From assembly GCA_012861695.1 (NCBI GenBank), contig JAAOOA010000467.1, positions 1 through 64,000 on the forward strand: a stretch of DNA of 64,000 nt, given 5' to 3'. Below are positions 51,499 to 61,346 of this stretch, piece by piece; positions within the stretch are counted from its first letter, which is position 1, and every line of letters starts with the position of its first letter. The notes under the pieces were generated by a model. That model searched no databases and was not told the origin of the DNA. It saw only the letters and a list, made by a program, of their open reading frames with translations. The stretch is from Trematomus loennbergii. Lineage: Eukaryota > Chordata > Actinopteri > Perciformes > Nototheniidae. The translations under genes and the position numbers were made by a program.

Positions 51499-52456
51499 CA
51501 GTGGCGGCTCCAGAGTAGTTTTGTTGGGTAATCTATGGTAGAGCTAACCCATACAGTGGTGGGGCTCAAGTCAGTATTTGCAATGTAATTACATACACAC
51601 TATATCGCCCCCCTTGACAGTGAAACGCCACGCGTGAGGTTTAGATTATTTCCCTGTCTCAATCCAAATTGAAATGTATGAAATAAAACGGCACATTTGT
51701 CTTGTAGTAAATAAAAAGGGCGACCTGGAGCCAATCCTGCAATTTCCCCACAGGTGAAAGGCATGCTGAAGACCCAACCCCTGCAGGGGGGTCTGGGGGG
51801 ATTCTCCCACAGGAGATTTTTGAAATAATAACATAAAATACACATTCTGGTACTCTTGAGAAGAAAAAAAAAAAATCTATTACTACACATTTAAAAAAAT
51901 GAATGCCATATTAGTTTTTTGTGACTTTGTTCTGAAAGCTGAACCTGCTGCTCCTCACAGAGAGAAGAGGGAAGAGGCTGTGTGGATAAGGGTGGATAGC
52001 CCCCATTGTTCTGTGTGTCAAAATGAAAGACAGCCCACACACCTATCAATCATCAAACCGTGGGTCTTATTTCATTACGTGTTGATTTCTATCAACACGT
52101 AATGTTGTATCGATGTATAGAGATGTACTACAGCAAAAGTATTCTCCGTCGGGACTTCCTGCAACAACACCACGCCGTTATCGTGATTCTGATTGGCCAG
52201 AAGACATTATCAAAGATGTTTTATTGAGAAGACGATCACTACATGACAAAAGTTTTCAAAACCGTTTCTAGTCTTCGGTATTTCCAGACAAGTGGCTACT
52301 GAAATCAATCTTGCTTGCTTGACTGCTGTCTGTGCAATTTACGAGTTGGCGGACTTTATTTTGCTTACTTTAACATCATTTTTCATGGTGAGGCTAAGGT
52401 GGGGCTAAGCCATTTCTTGGTATGGCTGTAGCCTACCCCAGCCATACCCTCCACTG
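51499..52456. mobile_element. hAT element family A, copy 2 (958 bp), perfect 8-bp target duplication
   Basis: Begins CAGTGGCGGCTCCAGAG and ends GCCATACCCTCCACTG. Flanked by identical GTTTTACT at 51491-51498 and 52457-52464. It contains no transposase. It is the reference copy for the interrupted copy at 13137-16919 and the fragment at 34630-35205. Confidence 0.9.
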
Positions 52457-52549
52457 GTTTTACTAGGTGGAAACATTGTCTATATAATGTGAATACATGT
52501 AGAACTAGACATTAAGAGACCCCTGACATTAGGCCTATTTGAACAATAG

Positions 52550-53000
52550 TAGGGGCTTTTACCAGCTCGCCAACTTACAGGCATCCTCTGCATAGCAGTA
52601 GTGTGACCGGGAGGCTTCCAAGTGTTCATAGCAGATGTCATGCTTTCAGTTCATGGCTCGGTGGGGGGGAGCAGACCCATGTGAGACAGTATCAATGGCT
52701 GTAATGTTCAGTTTGAGGAGTGTCATTCTCTCTGGGAGCAGGAAATGGTGTCCATTCAGACCAGACCATTAATGTCATGTAGAGCAGCCATAGCATCTCT
52801 GTGACTGCACTCAGCCGGACTGCAGCAGGGCAGAACTGGGTGACTTTTAGTGAAGCCGTCCATGGCCATAGACAAAATGGAACCACGTACTAACAAAAGG
52901 GACATAAGGTCATCAATGTCTCTCTTTACCTTTGGCCTAATTGTAAAACAAATTAGTGGAAGAAATGTGGAACAGTAATCCATCATCATGAGAAATTTAG
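52550..53000 (-). other. degenerate minus-strand coding-like fragment
   Basis: Minus-strand open stretches include KVKRDIDDLMSLLLVRGSIL and AMDGFTKSHPVLPCCSPAEC, in two neighbouring frames. The look is of a decayed mobile-element protein, but I cannot name the family. Confidence 0.3.
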
Positions 53001-53517
53001 AGCTAATTAAAATAATTACTTATGGGTTGAAGTCAAATTAACATTAACATTAGAACTAAAATCAGTCAAAATTGGACGTGCACGGATCAGAATCTAATCA
53101 ATACACCATTTCTCAGCTCTGTAATGAAAAGGATATCAAGATTAGGTACATTACAGGAGTGTTAAAACACCCACACATGCACACTTATCTTATTCTAGTA
53201 GAGATTAGAGGACAGGTCTAATGTTGTGAACAAAATGATAAAGTCAAAGTTATTTGATTTATTTTATCTTATGTACCACATTTAATTTAATAATGAATCT
53301 TAAATTACTAATAACTTTAAAGAAGGCAACAATTTACAATGTGGATAATAGTCAGGTTCATATAACTTGATTTTAACTTTCGTGGGATTTTGTGGGGATT
53401 TGCTAAACTATACATTTTTGGAAAGGGTATTGTATAAGGATTCAGAAATCTATGTTTCCATTTGCCCAGATGTCTATATTGGAATTTCCAAAATGGCCGC
53501 CGTAAAATGTAGGTTTT

Positions 53518-53600
53518 GTAATATCTCGGCTTCTAAATAAGCTGGAACGTTGATTTTAACTTCTAAACCTACATTTTCAGGGTCAAGGAATCCAACGATG
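53518..53600 (+). repeat. left arm of the inverted repeat
   Basis: About 80 bp with GGCTTCTAAATAAGCTGGAA and TTTTCAGGGTCAAGGAATCC. Complementary to 59325-59412. Confidence 0.65.
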
Positions 53601-53800
53601 GTAGTTACAAAGGTACTACATTTTACAACATTAACCCTTCGATGCATGAGTCGGTCGAAAATGACCTGTGCAAAGTGTTTTTAAGTATACAAAAACAAAT
53701 TGATTTGATTATTTTTCATCAAAGACTCTATAATAGACCATTATCTTATATAGATAAATATAAAATATCTATAAATTCAATTCAGGCAAAAAAAAAAAAA

Positions 53801-54350
53801 TCTTATGCGAGGCCCTGTGTGTTATGTGCTCCCTTTTCTGTGGTCTTCTCTGTCTCTCTGCTGCGCAGGTACACCTGGTCCGCCCCTGGCTCCGCCTCCC
53901 CCAGGTGTCCTAATTCCATTCAGCTGGGGACTTAAAAGGAGAAGCTGGAGGAGAAGAGATCTCTCTCCTGATCCTTATGCCGGAAGACTCCGTCCGAGGA
54001 CAATCTCTCTCTGCTGTTTGGATCTGTAGATCTTTGTTAATGTGATATGTGTACTCTGGAGGATCTGGAGTATAGGTTTTCGCGGCTTTATTTTACCCGT
54101 AGGGTTTTGTTAGATCTCTGGGTAGGGGAGGGAAGCTCTGGGTCCTACGGCCGTGGGTGGTTGGCCCAGGCCCCCTTCTTCTTTTGTTTGTTTTGCCGTC
54201 CTCCAGACGTGGTTCGTTTGCCGGTGGCACATGTGAGTACGGCTGTGCTTTAATAAATGCTCGCCGACAAGTGCTGCGTGTTTTGTGTGTTTATTTTATG
54301 TTGCGGGTCTTCCCACGAGCCACTACCACTGGTAGAGGCGGGTCGTAACA
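53801..54350 (+). repeat. gypsy 5' LTR
   Basis: Ends are TCTTATGCGAGG (TGTTA in the other copy) and GGGTCGTAACA. It matches 56659-57224 closely. Contains GTGCTTTAATAAATGCTCGC (AATAAA signal). Confidence 0.88.
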
Positions 54351-54372
54351 TATGGGGGCTCGTCCAAAGGCT
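54351..54372 (+). other. primer-binding site, tRNA-Pro type
   Basis: TATGGGGGCTCGTCC follows the LTR end. TGGGGGCTCGTCC is complementary to the 3' end of tRNA-Pro, as in many vertebrate LTR elements. Confidence 0.8.
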
Positions 54373-54503
54373 GTCTCGGGCAGGTGCCGGTGGTGTGTTT
54401 CTTTTGTAGAATGGCCCTTGACAGCATGTGCTTTGTTTGTGTGCAGTGTAGAGTTGCCTAAATAGTCTACCTGATTTCTGGTTCGGGTGAGTTTCACGTT
54501 AGA

Positions 54504-55464
54504 ATGGATTTTGACTTGGAGGAGTTTGCTAAGGTTCCAACTCGGGGGAAGTTGGATGCTTGTAACAAACAGCAGCTTCAGTTAATCGCAGGCAGGTTTA
54601 ACGTTCCGTTAATAAGCAAAGCAAGAAACAGGTCATTAAAGAACAGTTGGCTTGGTCGGAGGAGGAGGAGGGGGCGTTGCTGGTTTTCCCAAAGACGAGG
54701 AGACAGAGGTCTCTCCGACAATGAGCGAGCTTCAACTTCAGCTGGAGTTGCGTAAACTGATGATTAGAGAGAAGGAGATTGACATAAACTGAGAGAGAAG
54801 GAGATCGATGTAATCTCGAAATCAGGAAGCTTGAGGAGGAGACTAATCGATGTTTCGTTTGAAGGAGCTGGAGTTGACGGCATTATCGCACCACACTCAG
54901 CAGTTGGGCTCGGCACAATCATGACTTTGACGTGGGTAGATATACTCGATTTATCCCGGTGTTTCACGAGAAAGATGTTGATAATTATTTTATCCTTTTT
55001 GAACGGGTAGCAACCACATTGAAATGGCCTAAAAACATGTGGACCGTTATGCTGCAGTGCGTTCTCACGGGTAAAGCACAGGAGGTGTATGCTGCATTGT
55101 CTGAGAGGTTAGCCTGGATTATGAGCAGGTAAAAGGCAATTCTGCGCGCCTATGAGCTGGTGCCTGAGGCGTACCGTCAGAGGTTTCGTGGTTTAAAGAA
55201 AAATGATTGTCAGGCTTATGTGGAATTCGCCCGTGAGAAAGAGGTTCTGTTTGAACGATGGTGCTCGTCGACGGGGTCAAATCTCTAGAGGATCTAAAAA
55301 CCTTGTTACTATGGAGGAATTTAAAAACTGTTTGCCTGACAGGGTGGCCACTTATCTGAATGAGCAGAAACCCATAAACTGTCTGATGCTGCGGTTTTGG
55401 TGACGAGTATGTCCTTACTCACAAGTCTGTCTTCAGTGAGAGGGGGAGGGCACAGGCCCGGTTT
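54504..55464 (+). pseudogene. gypsy gag, N-terminal and SCAN-like part (broken frame)
   Basis: Starts MDFDLEEFAKVPTRGKLD with KQQLQLIAGRFNV, the usual start of fish gypsy Gag. Later pieces are FHEKDVDNYFILFERVATTL, QEVYAALSERLA and AYVEFAREKEVLFERWC, the capsid/SCAN-like region. The frame is broken several times (stops at about 54753, 55130 and 55285). Confidence 0.75.
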
Positions 55465-56439
55465 TTGGACAACAACATCAGAGAAACCCCAGTCTCCATT
55501 AACGTGCCATGGCAGTCCAGCAGGCCAGGATATGTTGAGGAAAAACCGGGGGAGGTGAATTGGGGACCTAGGGATAGCCCAGTGTGTTATTTCTGCAAGA
55601 AAAGAGGTCATGTTGCGAATTGTTATGCTTTACGAGAGGAGGAGAAGCCTGTAAAGACGGTCGCCTTGGTGAGTACTTCAAAGACAGGGTCTCTCAAGTC
55701 AGAACTGGAAGTCTTTGCTCCGTTTCTCATGAAAGGAATGGTGTCTTTACCGGGGAAAAACACCAGGGCTCCAGTGACCATTTTGAGGGATACAGCAGCG
55801 TCACAATCCTTTATGGTGAGGGGTGTGTTGCCCCTCTCTGAGGAGTCTGCTGTGGGTTCGGGTGTTCTTGTGAGGTGGTTTGGTATGCAGTGTGTGGGTT
55901 CACCATTGCATAATATTCACCTTGAGTCAGATCTGGTCACAGGTCCGGTAGCTGTCGGGGTTCGGCCATGTCTTCCCATTGAAGGGGTAGATTTGGTCTT
56001 GGGGAATGATTTAGCCGGTGGCAGAGTGCTCGTTAAGCCGGGGGTGAATGCGGTTGCAGTCACCCGCGACAGTTGTACGGCTACGGAATTAGGCAGACCA
56101 ATCAGGGACCCTCCTTCGTGGCGTGAGGGTGAGAAAACAGGTACGATAAGCCCCGGGGCTGTTCATAACCCTGTCGCTGCCTGTGTGGTGGCGCTGTCCA
56201 GTGCTGAAAGTGACACCCCTGTCACCTCAGAGGCCCCGATCGCTGTGGAGACTTTGGTAAATATTGAGTCTCATCTAGCACGCTTGCCTGATGCGCAGCG
56301 TGCAGATGTATTGGAACTGATCGTGAAGTGGAGCGCCCTGTGTCATACCGCCCCAAGAGATTCGATCCCCACCAGCGGATGTGTTCCACCATTGGTTCCA
56401 CCGTCGAGAAGGAGGCACTGGCTATGGTTCTGGCTTTAA
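55465..56439 (+). CDS. gypsy gag zinc knuckle and aspartic protease region
   Basis: A 324-codon open frame. Near residue 41 it has CYFCKKRGHVANC, a CCHC nucleic-acid-binding knuckle. Around residue 110 it has VTILRDTAASQSFM, the active-site region of a retropepsin (D-T-A-A instead of the usual D-T/S-G). VDLVLGNDLAGGRVLVKP follows as the downstream protease flap and Leu-Gly region. After HLARLPDAQRADVLELI it ends at an internal deletion that removed the polymerase. It belongs to the retrotransposon, not to a host gene. Confidence 0.8.
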   Translation: MDNNIRETPVSINVPWQSSRPGYVEEKPGEVNWGPRDSPVCYFCKKRGHVANCYALREEEKPVKTVALVSTSKTGSLKSELEVFAPFLMKGMVSLPGKNTRAPVTILRDTAASQSFMVRGVLPLSEESAVGSGVLVRWFGMQCVGSPLHNIHLESDLVTGPVAVGVRPCLPIEGVDLVLGNDLAGGRVLVKPGVNAVAVTRDSCTATELGRPIRDPPSWREGEKTGTISPGAVHNPVAACVVALSSAESDTPVTSEAPIAVETLVNIESHLARLPDAQRADVLELIVKWSALCHTAPRDSIPTSGCVPPLVPPSRRRHWLWFWL

Positions 56440-56658
56440 ACCACTTTGAGGTGTCACTGTTCTTAACAATCACTGCCCCCCTTGTGTTTTGTTTTTCTTT
56501 GTTGTTTTTTTTGCAGAGGGTGCGTGACACAAGGCAAGGATTGATGTGGTGAAGACAAGCATAGTCGTGAGCGTGTCTGTCAACTGAGTTGATTGTTGTG
56601 ATTGTTTTTTTGTTTTTTTTTAAATCTATAAATTCAATTCAGGCAAAAAAATAAATAA

Positions 56659-57224
56659 TGTTATGCGAGGCCCTGTGTGTTACGTGCTCCCTTTTCTGTT
56701 GTCTTCTCTGTCCCTCTGCTGCGCAGGTACACCTGGTCCGCCCCTGGCTCCGCCTCCCCCAGGTGTCCTAATTCCATTCAGCTGGGGACTTAAAAGGAGA
56801 AGCTGGAGGAGAAGAGCTCTCTCTCCCGATCCTTATGCCGGAAGACTCCGTCCGTGGACAATCTCTCTCTGCTGTTTGGATCTGTAGATCCCTTTCGTTA
56901 ATGTGTCGATATGTGTACTCTGGAGGATCTGGTAGTATAGGTTTTCGCGGCTTTATTTTACCCGTAGGGTTTTGTTAGATCTCTGGGTAGGGGAGGGAAG
57001 CTCTGGGTCCTATGGCCCGTGGTATGGCTGGTCCAGACCCCCTTCTTCTTTTAGTTTGTTTTGCCAGTCCTCCACAGTTCATTTGCCGGTTGGCTCATGT
57101 GAGTAACGGCTGTGCTCTAAAAATAAATAATCGCCGTTAAGTGCTGCGTGTTTGGTGTGTTTTTATTTTATGTTGTGGGTCTCCCCACGAGCCACTACCA
57201 CTGAGTAGAGGGCGGGTCGTAACA
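56659..57224 (+). repeat. gypsy 3' LTR
   Basis: TGTTATGCGAGG to GGGTCGTAACA, 566 bp, about 95% like the 5' LTR apart from small indels. The about 33 bp before it (CTATAAATTCAATTCAGGCA plus A run) are nearly the same as those before the 5' LTR. Confidence 0.88.
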
Positions 57225-59132
57225 CAGTTACGAGCACAGTTTTTCGTCTCCTATGGCAATGGCCCTGTTCTTCAGACTTCTGATATTTGTTGTGGACCAC
57301 ACAGCCTACTATATGAGAAGTGTCATCCCTCAAGGATATTTTACACATCATTTGATACATGTACAGTAAGTATTATCTTCATTTTTACCTCAGAAAAGTT
57401 CAACAGGTGTTATGTCTACAACATCCCATTTAAGCTAGCTAACATTACTATTGTGTCATTCATGATGTCAGATGTTATCATCTTGTATCATCAAATTAAA
57501 ATACAGTAGTTTGACTATTGTTTGAGAGATGTGTTATCCTCCAATTAGCCCCTGCCAACGGAGCCCCGCCAACGGAGTTGCAAGGCTGATGGTACTTGCC
57601 AGGTCAAACCGAGACATCAACCAGAAAGAGGCCATAGGAAACTATGAATTTACTCTAACACCAAGGACACTGTTCACTTCTAATGGAACAATCCTGCCAT
57701 GCCATGACAAATCCAAGTTAATCAATCTCCTTGAGAAGCTGACAAGAGAAGATGTGCCCCATGAAGACCATCAGCTGCCTCAAGCTGGAAGTACTACCCA
57801 CCAAGATGCAATGGATACAGGATTCACAGACACCACATCTACTGATCAGCCAAGTCGAAAGATAGCACTGGTGGACGGCATGGTGCTTGTGCAGAGGCTG
57901 AGCAAAAAACCAGCCACTGTAGTGACAGTCAAGGATCTGAGTGGCTGCTTCAATGACAGACTGATGTCACTAACAAGAGATTATGATGACATCATCCTTG
58001 TGTTCGACACATACAGGACAGATTCTCTGAAGAGTGTAACCAGAGATAAACGAAGACAAGGAAAAGCTATCCAGTACCAAGTCAGAGATGACACCAACAT
58101 CAAAAACATCCCACTGAGCAGGTTCCTCTCTCATGACTAGACGAAGGCCGATCTGACTGACTATCTTGCTGCCAAAATTCTAGAATACAACCGGGGATCC
58201 TCCAAGCTGATCATCACGTCAGCTTCTGGGAACACTATAGGAGCAACAAAGACCTGCTCTTTGAAGAAAATAACCACGAAGAAGCAGACACGCTGCTGAT
58301 CCACCAGGCTGTGCTGGCATCACACCGAAACCCAGCTGATGCACAGTCGATGTTCTTCTCACCAGATACAGACATCCTAGTGCTAGTCACAGCAAACTAT
58401 GATCTCTTGCTGAAGAACACATCGATTTCGATGGCCTCTGGTGTTGTGCAGATTGAACCACTGTGGCGAGCTCTAGGTAAAGAAAGAGCAAAGGCATTGC
58501 CAGCTTTCCATGCATTCACTGGGGCCGACAACACAGGCAGGTTCTCCCGTATAGGCAAGGCAACCTGGCTGCAGATCTATTTAAAAGCAGATGAAGATAT
58601 TATCAATGCTCTGCAGATGCTTTTGGATGAAGCAGAAGTGGCGGAAGGAATGCTGTCCACACTGGCTTCCTTTGTATGTGCAGCCTACTCACCCAAGGGT
58701 ATCAACATAAAGACAATCCCTGAACTACGATGGCATCTCTTCTGCAAACACAGGGCAGAGAGTGACAAGCTCCCTCCAACACTTGGAGCTCTGAAGCAGC
58801 ATATCTTGAGGGTCCATGTCCAAACCAGGGTATGGGCACAGGCAGCCATTGCTCTGCAGGATCCGCAGCTGGACCCCCTGCACAATGGGTACTTCAGAGA
58901 CTCGGATGGCATGAAACCAACAACCACAGAGGTCCTCCCAGCCCCAAAGGCCATCATTGAGATGGTCCAATGCAGATGTAAATCTAACTGTTCTTCTGGA
59001 AGATGTTCCTGCAGAGCTAATGACTTAGCCTGTACTGATATGTGTCAGTGCAGTAGCCAGTGCCAGAACGACGATGATTCCCATGCCGTGATGGATGAAA
59101 GTGTTGATGATGATAGTGATGATGATGCATAG
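57225..59132 (+). pseudogene. FEN1/PIN-like nuclease with C-terminal CXC cysteine cluster
   Basis: A possible first exon (57225-57368, QFFVSYGNGPVLQTSDICCG, donor GTAAGT) is followed by a main exon from about 57540. The main exon has KEAIGNYEFTLTPRTLFTSN, then acidic motifs in the order of FEN1/XPG-type PIN nucleases: IALVDGMVL, DDIILVFDTYRTDS, NNHEEADTLLIHQ, FFSPDTDILVLV and FHAFTGADNTGRFSR. The last resembles the GCDY...G helix-hairpin region of FEN1. The C-terminus (58960-59065) is a CXC-type cluster, CRCKSNCSSGRCSCR and CTDMCQCSSQC, then an Asp-rich end. A TAG (Glu codon expected) at 58138 and a one-base shift near 58230 interrupt about 530 codons. Both could be real or sequencing errors. 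Function and family name are not known to me beyond these similarities. Confidence 0.6.
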
Positions 59133-59324
59133 ATGTGTATACATTTAGATGTCTAATGAAGAAGGTTGCTTCTTTTCTGTGGTCACAAAATGTGCATGTC
59201 ATGATGATACTGAAGTTCACAATTTTAAATTCAGTTTAATCAGTTAATGTCAATTATCTGTTAAGTCCTCAATAAAAGTTATGTTAACATGCAATTTAGT
59301 GAGTTCTACCTAATTATTGTTGGC

Positions 59325-59412
59325 ACCATTGGATTCCTTGATCCTGAAAATGTGGGTTTAGCAATTCAAATCAATGTTCTAGCTTATTTAGAAGTCAAGA
59401 TATTTTGGCTTA
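59325..59412 (-). repeat. right arm of the inverted repeat
   Basis: Reverse complement of 53518-53600 with roughly 85% identity (GACTTCTAAATAAGCTAGAA and TTTTCAGGATCAAGGAATCC on the minus strand). Confidence 0.65.
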
Positions 59413-59830
59413 ACCACGGCATGTTTGAAGGCGGCTGGGACACATCCTGAGCTAATATTTATAAGTAATAAAATACTTGCTCCAACTGATTCTAAAACAT
59501 CTCTGAGAAGGCGAGAGGGAATGCTGTCTGAGGTGCAGTTTGTCGGCCGCAGGTGCTTGACTACATCCGAGAGAGAAGAGAGGGATACAGGCTCAAAGTG
59601 GTCGAGGACAGCAGGGCACAGAAAAGGAGCAGGATCTGGGGTAGCACTAGTGTGGGCTAGCCTAAGAGCAGATACTTTTTCAATAAAAAATTTAAGAAAC
59701 TTATCACAGAGAGTAGTCGATGGGACAATAGAAGAAACATCACAGGGATTAATGATCGAGTTGAGGACATTAAAAAGAACCTGAGGTTTATGGCTGTTTT
59801 TGGAGATGAACAGAGAAATGTGCTCTGTGG
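59402..59830 (-). mobile_element. L2-clade LINE fragment
   Basis: The minus-strand translation gives SKNSHKPQVLFNVLNSIINP, LCDKFLKFFIEKVSALR, RPTNCTSDSIPSRLLRDVL and SGCVPAAFKHAVV. This is the segment between endonuclease and reverse transcriptase of L2-type LINEs. It is truncated at both ends. Confidence 0.85.
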
Positions 59831-59839
59831 GTTCCCGCT

Positions 59840-60304
59840 TCGACTAGCTGGATTATCAGGAAACAGGACATCAGCCGCTACTTTGCCCTCTCCAATTAAT
59901 TCCAGTTTCTCCCTCTGAAACTCCAATTTAGCCTGCTCAGTTTCCTGCCTCAATTTCTCCCAGGACACCGCTCTTTCTAGCTCAATGCCCTGTCGCATCT
60001 TCTCCACGGCCAACTCCTTTTCCGTCTCCAACTCTAAGCGTAATCTGAGTAACTCCTTCTGTTGCTCGAAACTCAAAACAGCACTTTGACCCGCCATTTC
60101 TACTGTGCGCCCGGGGACAGGAGTATCAAACACCTTACTCTTACTCAAACAAGCCCTCAAATTCGCTTTCACCGACTCTTTCACTCTCTTGTCGCCAACT
60201 TCAAACCCATAATACTGAGCTATGTTCACCAATTGGTCCTTGGTGCACTGATCCAAGAATCCTTCAGACGGTGCAGCCACAAACGCCCCCACAATATCCT
60301 CCAT
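59840..60304 (-). pseudogene. gypsy gag N-terminus (truncated)
   Basis: Starts MEDIVGAFVAAPSEGFLDQC with TKDQLVNIAQYYGFEVGDKR, then a charged coiled coil (QQKELLRLRLELETEKELAV, SWEKLRQETEQAKLEFQREK), as in vertebrate gypsy Gag. The open frame continues to 59657 but residues after about 185 come from the LINE fragment in a wrong frame, so the ORF is chimeric. Confidence 0.75.
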
Positions 60305-61028
60305 ATTTACCCAATAATAGCTATTTTTACAGAGGAAATGCAATTTCTTAGCCCACCTGTGCACACAGTAGGAATGAGCAGCCCCGCTAGCTGACTTCCT
60401 AACCACAAACTTGCTAGATAACTCCCCCCCCTAGTCTTCATGAGGCGTAGCGGTGGGTACTTATGCACTTAAAGCCCGCTGGACCGAGAGAGGCGACCAG
60501 GTAACCGGCAACCCCCCTGAACCACGGAAGTGCTCCTGAGCAAGTTTTAGGGAAAAGGGAAAGTGAAGCTCTAACCGCCGTACCTCAACACTATCAAAGC
60601 CCCCCCCAGACGAAACCCAAAGGGGAAACGCCTCTTGAACCTACCAGGGGAAGCACTCCTACAGGTATTGTATAAACAGGCGGGACCACTACCTCCTATG
60701 TTTCAGCGAATATTTGAGAGAACAGATCACCGCTACCGGACAAAAACAAACCTCATCCATACACACAAACCCGGGACCGTATACGCGTTCCAAAATAAAA
60801 AGTGCATACACAACACCATATAAGGCCACATACGTCACTGTCATCAGAGGGAATCCCCAACACGTGACGTAACATTCATATGAGCGCTACGTGCTCCCTT
60901 GCACCAGCTTCCCCCTAAAAAAACTCAGGCTACCAACTAGCCACGAACACAGGCTAATTCAGGTATAGCTAACGCTAAAACAAACCAACTAACTCCCGGT
61001 TCATACTCACAATAGACGAGCCCCTAGT

Positions 61029-61346
61029 TGTTATGACCGGCCCGTTGGCCACAACAGGAAAACAAAGAGAGATGTTCAAAGGTTCCAAAAACCATGGCAC
61101 TTTATTGATTATCATTCCAGAGCAACACCAAGAACAGGAGAGGACGGACGAGGGGAAAGGATCAGAGCGAGAGTCCTTCTGCAGCCGGCTTGGGAGAGTT
61201 AGGACCGACCTATGACTCCAGGCAGCTGGGCTTAAATAGCACCTCGGCTCCGGCCAGGTGTCCCCGATCACGCTGATTGGTCTCTTCAGCTCCACCCCAT
61301 CGCAGGACCTGCAACACACCTGCACACAGGCTCTGGGGCCGTCACA
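61029..61346 (-). repeat. gypsy LTR (minus strand), 318 bp
   Basis: Minus-strand ends TGTGACGGCCCCAGAG and GGGCCGGTCATAACA. Immediately downstream is GGGGCTCGTCTATTG, again a tRNA-Pro-like primer site. Confidence 0.65.

Larger units (their letters stand above)
53801..57224 (+). mobile_element. Ty3/gypsy LTR retrotransposon, internally deleted
   Basis: Two LTRs (53801-54350 and 56659-57224), a tRNA-Pro-type primer site, a gag frame, a protease region and a short RNase H remnant. Reverse transcriptase, most of RNase H and integrase are missing: the sequence jumps at about 56350-56400 from the post-protease region to an RNase H-like STVEKEALAMVLALNHFE (seen in the frame starting at 56328). It is non-autonomous. 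It appears to have inserted into the PIN/CXC unit. Confidence 0.85.
53518..59412. mobile_element. probable large mobile unit with inverted ends and a PIN/CXC gene
   Basis: The left segment 53518-53600 (AATATCTCGGCTTCTAAATA, GCTGGAACGTTGATTTTAA, ACATTTTCAGGGTCAAGGAA) matches the reverse complement of 59325-59412 at roughly 85% over about 80 bp. The right border coincides with the edge of an unrelated L2 fragment. Between them lie the nuclease/CXC gene and an inserted gypsy element. Inference: these are terminal or subterminal inverted repeats of one large DNA transposon. Exact ends and a target duplication are not resolved. Confidence 0.5.
59835..61346 (-). mobile_element. second Ty3/gypsy element, 5' part only
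   Basis: On the minus strand: LTR 61346-61029, primer site, untranslated leader to 60305, then the start of gag. The gag frame runs into an L2 LINE fragment, so the rest of the element is missing. It is a different lineage from the element at 53801 (the LTRs are unlike). Confidence 0.75.

Noticed and set aside
53642..54348. Open frames of 60-97 codons over the gypsy LTR (repeated at 56663-56887)
   Set aside because: They occur in both LTRs and have no Gag or Pol similarity. They are chance frames in LTR sequence.
57141..57509. 122-codon open frame as a gene
   Set aside because: It begins inside the gypsy LTR. Only the part after 57225, up to a GTAAGT donor, may be an exon of the PIN/CXC gene.
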